This document shows positions 17,085 to 24,797 of a stretch of 44,130 nucleotides of DNA, piece after piece. A program made the position numbers and the translations under genes. The DNA is from Lacticaseibacillus camelliae DSM 22697 = JCM 13995. GTDB lineage: Bacteria > Bacillota > Bacilli > Lactobacillales > Lactobacillaceae. The notes under the pieces were generated by a model. The model made no database searches. It saw only the letters and a list, made by a program, of their open reading frames with translations, and was not told where the DNA came from. Within the stretch, counting starts at the first letter, position 1; the number at the start of each line of letters is the position of its first letter. The stretch is taken from the NCBI RefSeq assembly GCF_001311195.1, contig NZ_BBAJ01000013.1, forward strand, positions 1 through 44,130, in the 5' to 3' direction.

Positions 17085-17113
17085 ACTATACAAAGCGCCA
17101 TGACGGGCTTCAA
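17085..17113 (-). promoter_or_regulatory. Promoter of the nitronate monooxygenase-like gene
   Basis: Minus strand -35 TTGAAG (17113-17108) and -10 TATAGT (17090-17085) with a 17-base spacer. The palindrome at 17139-17153 lies just upstream of the -35. Confidence 0.6.
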
Positions 17114-17138
17114 CTGGCAAAGTAGGGTTTTCTGTGCG

Positions 17139-17163
17139 TTAAGTGTCACTTAAAGGGTATACT
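17139..17163 (+). promoter_or_regulatory. Perfect palindromic operator with TetR-gene -10
   Basis: TTAAGTGTCACTTAA (17139-17153) is a perfect 15-bp palindrome around one T. The -10 TATACT (17158-17163) starts four bases later, so the palindrome covers the -35/spacer of the TetR gene and flanks the divergent promoter. It is the most likely operator of the adjacent TetR protein. Confidence 0.65.
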
Positions 17164-17183
17164 GTCCGGTAAGAGGAAAAATC

Positions 17184-17786
17184 ATGAATAAAAACGATCT
17201 GCGTTACCGCAAAACCGAAACCAACTTGAAACAGGCCTACCTGGCGCTGCTGGCCGAGCACGACTGCCGCACCATTACGGTCAGTCAGCTGTGCACCCTG
17301 GCCCAGTGTGCACGCAATACTTTTTACCAGCATTACCCCGACCTCGAGACGCTAAAAGATCACATCATCGGCGAGGTCCTAGACGAAATCTCTGGGGCCT
17401 TCCACACCACCGATACGGACCTGGCGCAGATCGACGCCAACCGGACGCGCCAATACGTTGAAGGCATCATTGCAGGTGTCACCAATCAGCAGGAAACTCT
17501 CCAGCGCCTATTCGCCAAGGACGACGGGACCTTCCAAAAACAGCTGACAGACGTAATTTACGCGCAAGTGATAGCCGGCGACCGCTCGTTATCCAAAGTC
17601 GCCGACACGCCGGTCAACCGTCTCAACGCCGCGTATCTGGCCGCTGCGGTTGCCGGCTTCATCGCCAGCTGGCTCAGCGACCCTGAGGTGACACCGGCCA
17701 TGGCAGAGCAAACGCTGCTGGCGCTTCATCAGCCGACCATCAACACGAGTACCGCTTACCTGACAACGGCATCGCAGAAGGGGTAG
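17184..17786 (+). CDS. TetR family regulator
   Basis: 200 residues. The N-terminal helix-turn-helix is in HDCRTITVSQLCTLAQCARN followed by TFYQHYPDLETLKDHI, a TetR-like form with two cysteines before the recognition helix. A helical C-terminal domain of the TetR_C type follows. It probably represses itself and the divergent FMN enzyme at 16043-17053 through the palindrome between them. ATG at 17184 has AGAGG upstream. No strong terminator follows. Confidence 0.8.
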   Translation: MNKNDLRYRKTETNLKQAYLALLAEHDCRTITVSQLCTLAQCARNTFYQHYPDLETLKDHIIGEVLDEISGAFHTTDTDLAQIDANRTRQYVEGIIAGVTNQQETLQRLFAKDDGTFQKQLTDVIYAQVIAGDRSLSKVADTPVNRLNAAYLAAAVAGFIASWLSDPEVTPAMAEQTLLALHQPTINTSTAYLTTASQKG

Positions 17787-17913
17787 CACTACCCCATTGG
17801 CATCACGCTCGTGTCTCGCTATTCTGGCCGCGGCACTTTACCCATCAAAAAGGCCTGGCCATCCCATAGCTAGACCCGAAACGCGAAAGAAAGCAGGAGA
17901 GATACCCTATCAA

Positions 17914-17929
17914 TGTTTCCCGTGAAACA
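17914..17929. other. parS-like ParB/Spo0J binding site
   Basis: TGTTTCCCGTGAAACA differs at one position from the bacterial parS consensus TGTTNCACGTGAAACA. It lies between genes. Two other sites occur at 32066 and 43272. Confidence 0.55.
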
Positions 17930-18205
17930 TTGCCAACCTTACCCCGACAATCACCGGGCATGATCACATCATAGAATCCCTACCCCACCGGTATCGAAGG
18001 CGATAATCTCTCTCAGCGCCGCAATGCCATGACCATCACCGGTCAGATTAGTCGCGGCAGTGGTTGCCGTTACACCATGACCCCGGTCTACACAGCCCAT
18101 CACAAGCTCGCACCGCAAACTCAACAGCGGCCGCCCTCCAACAGGATACATGTTCCTCTTTGGTTGGCTGCAAACCTTTTCAGGAGAACATCATGCGCGT
18201 ACGCA

Positions 18206-18239
18206 AAAAGCCTGCCAGATCAATTTCTGACAGGCTTTT
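18206..18239 (-). terminator. Terminator of the levR-EIIA unit
   Basis: The stem AAAAGCCTG-x-CAGA/TCTG-x-CAGGCTTTT has T runs on both sides; on the minus strand it lies about 55 bases after the EIIA stop. Confidence 0.8.
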
Positions 18240-18293
18240 CGTGAGTCGCATTGGTCACCTGATCCATCAGGGAAAACAAAGGGTGCCATCGGC

Positions 18294-18693
18294 TCAGAAA
18301 AAATCATCATCCGCATCGAGGTCCAGGACCACCTCGCGAACGTCTTTTTTTAGCATTCTTAATGGCTTTACTCAGCGGCACCGGATCAGTTGGAGAGGCC
18401 AAGACCAGTTGCAGCACTAAGGCCAGATTCATCCCACCGACCAGCCGGACATTCGGCAGGTCGAGCAGTGCCATCGCGGCGTTGCACATTGACCCGCCGA
18501 CAATATCTGCCAAAATGACCACGTCTTGATCCGCAGTGATCGTTTGGCGCAGGTTGGCGATGATCGCGTCAGGCAGTTCACCAGGCATTAACCCGTGTGC
18601 CTCTAAGTTGGCCTGAGGCCCCGCAATCATTTCGACCGCGGCCTTCATCCCCAGTGCCAGTTGATTGTGGGATACCAGAATTATTCTCGACAT
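18294..18693 (-). pseudogene. PTS mannose-family EIIA component (frameshifted at its end)
   Basis: The N-terminus MSRIILVSHNQLALGMKAAV holds the phosphorylated His (residue 9) of the EIIA-Man domain; DVVILADIVGGSMCNAAMAL and VGGMNLALVLQLVLA are further family marks. In a run of seven T (minus strand A) at 18345-18351 the frame shifts; restored, the end reads KDVREVVLDLDADDDFF with a stop at 18294-18296, total about 132 residues, normal. It takes phosphate from HPr and passes it to EIIB. The gene lies 82 bases downstream of the levR-like gene, separate from the IIB-IIC-IID operon on the other strand. It also may phosphorylate or be sensed by the LevR protein. Confidence 0.85.
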
Positions 18694-18775
18694 CTATAAG
18701 ACTCCTTCAGGTTGATTCATCCCTTCACAAGCAAGGAGTATGCCAAGGGACTGTCGAACTATGGCAAAGGCAACG

Positions 18776-21517
18776 CTAGTCCGTAAACACAATGTCGTAG
18801 AGATAATTCAGCTCCCCCTCGGGAACTGTCACGCCATAAGTGGTTTCGATCTCGGATAACGCGCGGCGCAGTTGGGCCAGCCCCTGGACCCGTGGCTCAA
18901 CATCGGTCACATGCGCATACTCCAACGGCTTGTCATTGCGAATCAGACGCTCGATCAACGCCGAGATGTGCACGTACAGAGTCGCCCGCTGATTATTGGA
19001 AAGATGGATTTTCGCGCTGTCCTCCAGCCGCTCAATCATTTTACCAACGATTTTGATCACCTTATGAACGTCTAGGATCGTCACCGCCGAAAGCAGCCGC
19101 TCCAGGGAGAGATTCTGGATGAGTTTGTCATTGATCGAGGCCAGCTCCTCAGCGTCCGTAATTGTCGGAAACAACTGCTGCACAACCTCGGTCCCCTTGT
19201 TTGAAAAGAGCATCTCCAGTGAGATGAAGGGCACGTCCGGTAGTTTCGGATCGTTGGTGCCCACGATTGCGACCACGTCGTATTGCTTAAACATCGGCGC
19301 TTCCCGCTGATATTTGAGCAAAAAGGCGTAGTCGACAGACTCCACTTTATAATTCACGGAAGCCGGAATGCTGTGTTCTAACAACGCCTCGATTTGGCGT
19401 GCGGACCCCACCCCGGTGTGGCAGGTCGTGACGATCATTGGTGTCTTCTCGATCACCGGGTAAGTTAGCTTGTACTGTGGCAACAATTTATCCTGCACTC
19501 GGCGCCCAATCTCATCGATGCCCGCGTCCTGCTGGATCATTTCGCCAACGTAAAGCGCCTCTTGCGTCGACACATTATTGATCAGGAGCAGCGGCCCGGT
19601 CAGCAAGTCGCTCAGGGTCTCCGGCAGCACCATCAGGGAACCCATGTCAACCAACACGATCAGCCCTTTGTGACAATCATACTTTTTGACGTAATCGACC
19701 AGAAAACTTTTGACCTGATCGACAGACACCGTCAGCGGCATGTCGTACGCATCAAAAACCTTGCCATTGAGAAACTGGTTGGTGACATCCGCGATTGAAC
19801 TGGCGGTCGAAAACCCATGGGCCAAGATCAAGGCGTGCTGCCCAGTTTCTTCAGCATTCAGCTCAAGGCTGACCAGGTAGCTCAGCAAAAGTAGCCGGTT
19901 CAGGGCATCCAGCCGAAAGTCCAGCTGGGTCCGGACCAGGTCCAAGAACGCCTTTAGCAGCTGATTTTCGACTGTCGCGTGTTCGGTCAGCAGCGCCAGC
20001 AGGTGCTCAATTTTGGCCTCGTTAGCCGGAGTCAAGGTCAGTTCAAAGTCGTGCTTGCGATACAGAAAATTAGCAATGGTGACGACGGCGTTGCCTTTAA
20101 TTTTCACAAAAAAGCTTGAATTCAAGTAGTCAAACAGCTTCTGAATCACCGCCGTCAGGTACTTCAGCGACTCGTTTTCGAAACGCTTGTCTTGGTGGAC
20201 CATCTGTTCCATCAGCGCGGCCGTTTCTCGGGCCAGTTGTTGCTTCACGACATCCGGTGTGATCTGCTGGGTCTGGTAGTCATTTTCCAGCCGTAAGAAT
20301 TTCTGAATCAGCTCCTTCACCAGCGTATTGTCGTCATGCCAGGCTTTCAGGTAATCCGACAGCACGCTTTTGGGGGTGAAAACCACCGGCTCTTGGACAA
20401 TCGTCTCCTGCTCGTTGACGGCCAGCAAATTGGTCAGCAAGCCGTTGCCGATATTCTCAGTGGCGATCGTCATGGCCTGCTTGCTGTCTGACTGGGAGAA
20501 AACGCGGGCGCAAAGAATCCGCACATCCGATCGCAGCTCACCAACATTGGCTTTGTAGGTGTGATTGTACAGGCGGTTGATGATCCACGGGCTGACCGTG
20601 ATCTGCATATCGAGCCGTTTGGCTCATTGATGAACGCCTGGTAGATATGCGTCCGCAGCTCGATTTTGGACCGGTCGTTGAGATTCGGCACGGTCACCGC
20701 GATTGGAATCCGCCGCATGAACGTCTGGAGGAAAGTCTCCTGCAGATCCTCGGTCGTCGCAAAGACAAGGCGGACGTTTGATCTGCGAATGGCACTGGTG
20801 TCCCCCATGCGCTGGAACGTCCCGGTATCCATGAACGAGAAAAGCTTCTCCTGGCTTTCCGGATCCAAGCGATGGCACTCATCTAGGAACAAGATCCCAC
20901 CATCGGCCGCCTCCAGCATCCCCTTCATGTCACTGACAGCCCCGGTGAAGCTGCCCTTGACGTAGCCGAACAGGTTGCTCGAAAGCAGTTCCGGATTGTG
21001 GTAATACTGCGCGCAGTTAAGCGTTAGAAATGGCGCGTGCGCTTTTAGGATGCCTTCCTGCACGCAGTACTCATACGACAGCTTAGCCAAATAGCTTTTG
21101 CCGACCCCGGTGCTCCCGGAGAGAATAAACGGCAATCCGTTGGGTGGGTATGCCAAGGCGGTAATAATGCGGTCAATGTCCTCCTTCATGCTTTGGTCGC
21201 TGCCGATGAATGACTTGAAGACATTATTTCTCGCCGTTTGCTCGTGTTCAAGGGCGGCTAGTGATGGGTAAACGTCCAGCTTGGGGACAAAAAAACTGCG
21301 CCGCAAACGCCTCGTGGTCGGCAAAATACGTCGGCCGTGACTTGATCTGCAAGACCTGGTGCGCTTTGAGCAACTCATTCAGGTACTGACTGGTCGTATT
21401 ACGGCTCAAGTGCACCGCGCTGGCAATTGCTTCCGTCGTGATCGCGGTCAGGTCGGCCAAGCTTGAGGCCGCCTCGGTCAACTGCCGCACTTGTGCCCCA
21501 ACTTCATGAACCCCCAT
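18776..21517 (-). pseudogene. levR: LevR-type sigma-54-dependent PTS-regulated activator (two frameshifts)
   Basis: A protein of about 913 residues in the LevR/ManR order. Residues 1-90: winged helix (ITTEAIASAVHLSRNTTSQY). About 110-340: AAA+ domain with Walker A GSTGVGKS, the sigma-54 contact loop GYVKGSFTGA (GAFTGA variant), and LFLDECHRL (Walker B). Then PRD1, an EIIA-Man-like domain (HALILAHGFSTASSIADVTN), an EIIB-like domain (IVTTCHTGVGSARQIEALLE) and PRD2 (TLYVHISALIERLIRND with the regulated His). Frame changes: a run of seven T near 21293 and near 20625. Start at 21517 has AGGAGG. It should activate sigma-54 promoters when not phosphorylated by the PTS; two such promoters lie nearby. 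Confidence 0.88.
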
Positions 21518-21569
21518 TGAGTGCGCCTCCTTCGACACATTATAGAATCGTGTCTGTTCTGTCGAAAAC

Positions 21570-21597
21570 ATCATACCATTTATTCACTGGTTCACAA
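21570..21597 (-). promoter_or_regulatory. Promoter of the levR-like gene
   Basis: Minus strand -35 TTGTGA (21597-21592) and -10 TATGAT (21575-21570), 16 bases apart. Between this and the start codon lies an inverted repeat TTCGACA (21531-21537) / TGTCGAA (21560-21566), a candidate enhancer or operator. Confidence 0.5.
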
Positions 21598-21674
21598 GAA
21601 TTTCCTGAAGGCGCTTTTATAAATGTCTTCGCCAGCCCCGTCAAACCACGGTTCACGTCTTATTCGCCAATTAC

Positions 21675-21690
21675 TGGCACCATAGTTGCT
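21675..21690 (+). promoter_or_regulatory. Sigma-54 (-24/-12) promoter of the PTS operon
   Basis: TGGCAC-N5-TTGCT with the GG and GC elements 12 bases apart, exactly the sigma-54 form (consensus TGGCACG-N4-TTGCW). It lies 60 bases before the first PTS gene and is divergent from the LevR gene, whose product has the sigma-54 contact loop. This should be the LevR-activated promoter. Confidence 0.85.
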
Positions 21691-21749
21691 TATTCAACGG
21701 TGAAGGCCTAAGTTCCAAATTCTGCAGAAAAAAAGATGAGGTGATCTTA

Positions 21750-22241
21750 TTGATAAAAATGTTACGCATTGACGAACGCCTGATCCACGGTCAGGTCGCA
21801 CTGATCTGGAGCCGAAACCTTGGCGTCAGTCGGATCATTGTCGTGAACGATAAGGCAGCAAATGATCCGATTCAGACGGCCTCCTTGAAAATGGCGACCC
21901 CTGACACCATGAAAGCAATTGTGTTGACGCGCGAAAACGCCAAGGTCCTGTTTGCCGATCCGCGGATCCAGCAACTCGACAGCTTGATCGTCGTGAATAA
22001 TCCGCAAGACGCGCGCTTCGTCACGGAAATCGTCTCCGGGATCCCACGGGTCAACATCGGCAACTTCGGCCGGGTCGGTAAGGCAGAAGAAAAGAAACAG
22101 TACACGGATAACCTGCGGCTGAGCGACCAAGACGTCGCCGACCTGCAGGCCATCGAGGATTCAGGCATCACCCTCAATTACCAAATTGTACCTGATCAGC
22201 AACTGATTGCATTCGACAAACTCATTAGCAAAGGAGCTTAA
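21750..22241 (+). CDS. PTS mannose/fructose/sorbose-family EIIB component
   Basis: About 163 residues beginning MIKMLRIDERLIHGQVALIW; His in RLIHGQV is the phosphorylated residue of the family. The rest follows the EIIB-Man/Sor domain (RIIVVNDKAANDPIQTASLK, NIGNFGRVGKAEEKKQYTDN). The start is probably TTG at 21750, which gives the family's usual M-I-K-M-L-R-I-D and has AGGTG six bases before it; the next ATG is too far. It carries phosphate from EIIA to the incoming sugar. It is the first gene of the IIB-IIC-IID-esterase operon under a sigma-54 promoter. Confidence 0.88.
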   Translation: MIKMLRIDERLIHGQVALIWSRNLGVSRIIVVNDKAANDPIQTASLKMATPDTMKAIVLTRENAKVLFADPRIQQLDSLIVVNNPQDARFVTEIVSGIPRVNIGNFGRVGKAEEKKQYTDNLRLSDQDVADLQAIEDSGITLNYQIVPDQQLIAFDKLISKGA

Positions 22242-22243
22242 AC

Positions 22244-23057
22244 ATGGTTATTCAAGCCTTACTAATTGCCATTATCATGTTCCTCACCAAATTCCTCGAC
22301 TGGGGTTTCTTCAACATTCAGATCCGGCCGATCTGGATCGGCCCTCTCGTTGGGTTGGCGCTTGGGGACTTGCGCGAAGGCGTTCTAATGGGGGCAGCAA
22401 TCGAGGCCGTCTTCTTGGGCACCTTCAGCGTTGGTGGTTCAGTACCTTCCGATGTCGCCTCTGCTGGGGTGTTCGGCACTGCCTTCGGGATCTTGCTAGG
22501 CAAGGGCACCTCGGCGGCCGTCGCGTTATCCATCCCGATCGGCTTACTCGCGGTGTTACTCTTCAACCTGATTGCCGGTGTCTTCTTCAACTTTGTCGTT
22601 GACTTCGAAGACCGCGCCGTTGCAAACCACAATGATAAGCTTTTCACCGCCGCTCACTACTTCGCCATCATCTTCTACCTACCGTTTATGCGATCATGGC
22701 GTTCGTGATCATGATGGTCGGCGTTGAACCCGTTAAGAGCCTGATGGACAGCATGCCGGGCTTCGTCAACAACGCCTTGACTGCCATGTCCGCTGCACTG
22801 CCAGCCTTAGGATGGCGATCCTGGTCAACTCGATGTGGGATAAGCAATTGATCCCGTTCTTCTTCATTGGTTTCATCCTGGCTGCTTACCTGAACCTCGG
22901 CACCATGCCGATTGCCGTTCTTGGGGCGGCAATCGCGGTTTACTACGTCCTGACCGACTTCAGCAAGCGTAAGAACAACAAGAATAACCCTAGCGGACCG
23001 GCCACCGGCGACACCGGGAAGACTGGCTCCAAAGAAATGGAGGACTTCTTATCGTGA
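22244..23057 (+). pseudogene. PTS mannose-family EIIC permease (two frameshifts)
   Basis: EII-Sor type permease: MVIQALLIAIIMFLTKFLDW, IWIGPLVGLALGDLREGVLM and the conserved IEAVFLGTFSVGGSVPSDVA. Repeated hydrophobic helices follow. The frame changes near 22682 (TVYAIMAFVIMMVGVEPVKS restores it) and near 22812 (AILVNSMWDKQLIPFFFIGF). Repaired length is about 271 residues, typical. The C-terminus is unusually polar (KRKNNKNNPSGPATGDTGKT). With IID it forms the membrane channel that translocates the sugar. The gene starts two bases after IIB and overlaps the IID start (GTGA). Confidence 0.85.
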
Positions 23058-23885
23058 GTACAAAAAAATACGACTTTGACCACTGAAGACAAGAAAAACA
23101 TTCACAGCATCTTCTGGCGCGGCTTCACTGTCATGGGTGAAATGACCTATGTCCGGATGCAGGGACCAGGTTTCGGCTGGACCATGATGCCGCTGCTGCG
23201 CAAGCTTTACAAAAATGACGACGACTACTACGCCGCACTTACCCGGCACATGCAGTACTTCAACACCAACCCTGTTTTCCTGCCGTTCCTTCAAGGGATC
23301 GTCTACTCCATGGAGAAACAGAACGCGGAAAAGCCCGTTGATAACATCGAAGAAAGTGTGCAGGGCCTCAAAGTCGGCTTGATGGGACCACTGGCCGGCT
23401 TGGGCGATTCGTTCTTTACCGGCACCTGGCGTGTCATCACGACCGGGATTGCTTTGGGACTGGCCACTCAGGGCAACGTCCTGGGGCCGATTCTCTTCCT
23501 GCTGCTGTTCCACCTGCCGTACTACTTCGTTCGTTACTACGGCGGCGTCTTAGGTTACAAGGTTGGGGCGAACTACATTTCTGAAGCCCAAGAAAGTGGG
23601 CTCCTCACCTCCATCACTAAAGGTTGCTCCATGCTGGGTCTGATCATGATCGGCGCCATGAGTTTCCTCAACGTGCCCCTAAAGTTCACGGTCAACACCA
23701 AGTTTGGCGGTGTGCCGTTCAAACTGCAGGACACCCTGGACGGGATCCTCAAGGGCATCGTGCCCCTGCTCATCATCTGGCTGATGATTTGGCTGCTCCG
23801 GAAGAAGAAGGTCTCCACGACCGCACTGCTGATTGGCGTCATCGTGATCTCTGCGGTGCTCGGCGGCTTAGGAATCATGATTTAG
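23054..23885 (+). pseudogene. PTS mannose-family EIID component (frameshift in first codons)
   Basis: IIHSIF-type start after MSTKNTTLTTEDKKNIHSIF-like sequence: GTG at 23054 overlaps the IIC stop and is preceded by GGAGG, but a run of seven A at 23061-23067 shifts the frame; with six A the frame joins the long open frame at TTG 23076. The rest is a full EIID: GEMTYVRMQGPGFGWTMMPL, GLMGPLAGLGDSFFTGTWRV (conserved G-D-S region) and a C-terminal helix with LLRKKK. About 276 residues. It is the second membrane subunit of the transporter. If the A run is real, translation could start at TTG 23076. Confidence 0.85.
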
Positions 23886-23898
23886 GGGCAGAACGCAC

Positions 23899-24618
23899 AT
23901 GATCATCGAAGGAAGTTATTTTGCAACTGCACTCTCTCGTCATCAGGATTATGTCGCGGTGCTACCCAAACAGTTGTCACCCGAGACGCACATCATGTTC
24001 CTGTTGCACGGCGTGAACGCCAACGAAAAGACCTGGCTCGTGAACACGCCCCTGCCAGACCTCGCCAATCAGCACAATATCGCGTTCTTCTGCCCCACCG
24101 GCGAAAACAGTTTCTACACGGACCACATGGACGGCGAAGACTACGGTGTGGCGGTCGGCGAGCAGTTCTACCAAGCAATGAGGGCCACGTTTAACCTGCG
24201 CTTCACTTACCTCAACACGGCCATCGCAGGCTACTCAATGGGCGGATATGGCGCGGTCAAGCTGGGGCTGCAATTTCCCTACTACAGCCAAATCGGCGGC
24301 TTTTCACCGGCGTTCATCTTCTATAAGCGCCACCGCGATGATCCCGTCTTCAAGCACGTCTTCGTCAAGGGCCTTGAAGGCAGCGAGAACGATGCCGTTT
24401 ATCTGTTTCAGCAGCGCCAAACCGCCGGCGGGCCGGTGCCAGCGACCCATCTGTACTGCGGCGACGCTGACCCGCTCGATGCGCACACACGAGCGTTCAA
24501 ACAGGCCGTTGATGAGATCGCCCCGGGAACGGTGACCTATAAGCAGCAGCAAGGGTTTCATGACTTCTCGCTGTGGCGGCCGGCACTGGTGGATTTCATT
24601 CAAACCATCTGGCACTAA
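23899..24618 (+). CDS. Alpha/beta-hydrolase esterase (EstA / esterase D-like) in the PTS operon
   Basis: 239 residues with all the marks of the putative-esterase family: FLLHGVNANEKTWLV (oxyanion region), NTAIAGYSMGGYGAVKLGLQ (nucleophile G-Y-S-M-G), HLYCGDADPLDAHT (catalytic Asp) and QGFHDFSLWRP (catalytic His). It is cytoplasmic (no signal peptide). It starts 13 bases after IID and ends at a strong terminator, so it is the last gene of the sigma-54-controlled operon. It may remove acetyl or other ester groups from the imported sugar; this is inferred only from its place. Family members also act on tributyrin and short phenyl esters. Confidence 0.85.
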   Translation: MIIEGSYFATALSRHQDYVAVLPKQLSPETHIMFLLHGVNANEKTWLVNTPLPDLANQHNIAFFCPTGENSFYTDHMDGEDYGVAVGEQFYQAMRATFNLRFTYLNTAIAGYSMGGYGAVKLGLQFPYYSQIGGFSPAFIFYKRHRDDPVFKHVFVKGLEGSENDAVYLFQQRQTAGGPVPATHLYCGDADPLDAHTRAFKQAVDEIAPGTVTYKQQQGFHDFSLWRPALVDFIQTIWH

Positions 24619-24626
24619 CTGAAAAG

Positions 24627-24656
24627 AATCGCGGTTTTGGGGACCGCGATTTTTTT
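24627..24656 (+). terminator. Strong terminator of the PTS operon
   Basis: The 9-bp stem AATCGCGGT/ACCGCGATT with a short loop is followed by a run of T. It separates the PTS operon from the lyase promoter. Confidence 0.85.
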
Positions 24657-24698
24657 CGCCAAAATTTCGCGCCCGACTGGCATAAAATCGACACAATC

Positions 24699-24714
24699 TG
24701 GCATTTTGCTTGCT
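24699..24714 (+). promoter_or_regulatory. Sigma-54 (-24/-12) promoter of the polysaccharide lyase gene
   Basis: TGGCAT-N5-TTGCT has GG and GC 12 bases apart. It continues as TTGCTTATTCAA, the same 12 bases as at the PTS operon promoter (21686-21697). It lies 84 bases before the lyase start. Confidence 0.75.
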
Positions 24715-24797
24715 TATTCAAGCACGTGGGCGATTTTATCCAGGAGGTGAAAGTATTGCATGCTTCAAGGTTCTTACAACATTACAGGAGGAAAGAT

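Larger units (their letters stand above)
17787..18293. other. Intergenic region with a parS-like site and a possible gene remnant
   Basis: About 500 bases without a convincing gene. It contains a parS-like 16-mer (17914-17929) and, at its right end, a strong minus-strand terminator (18206-18239). A minus-strand frame at 17969-18151 ends in TATTAATNLTGDGHGIAALR and reads like a protein end, but has no ribosome binding site or full-length extension; it may be a decayed gene. Confidence 0.4.

Noticed and set aside
24573-24797. Upstream extension of the lyase gene to an earlier start
   Set aside because: It runs through the PTS operon terminator and the sigma-54 promoter; the signal peptide and ribosome binding site fix the start at 24798.
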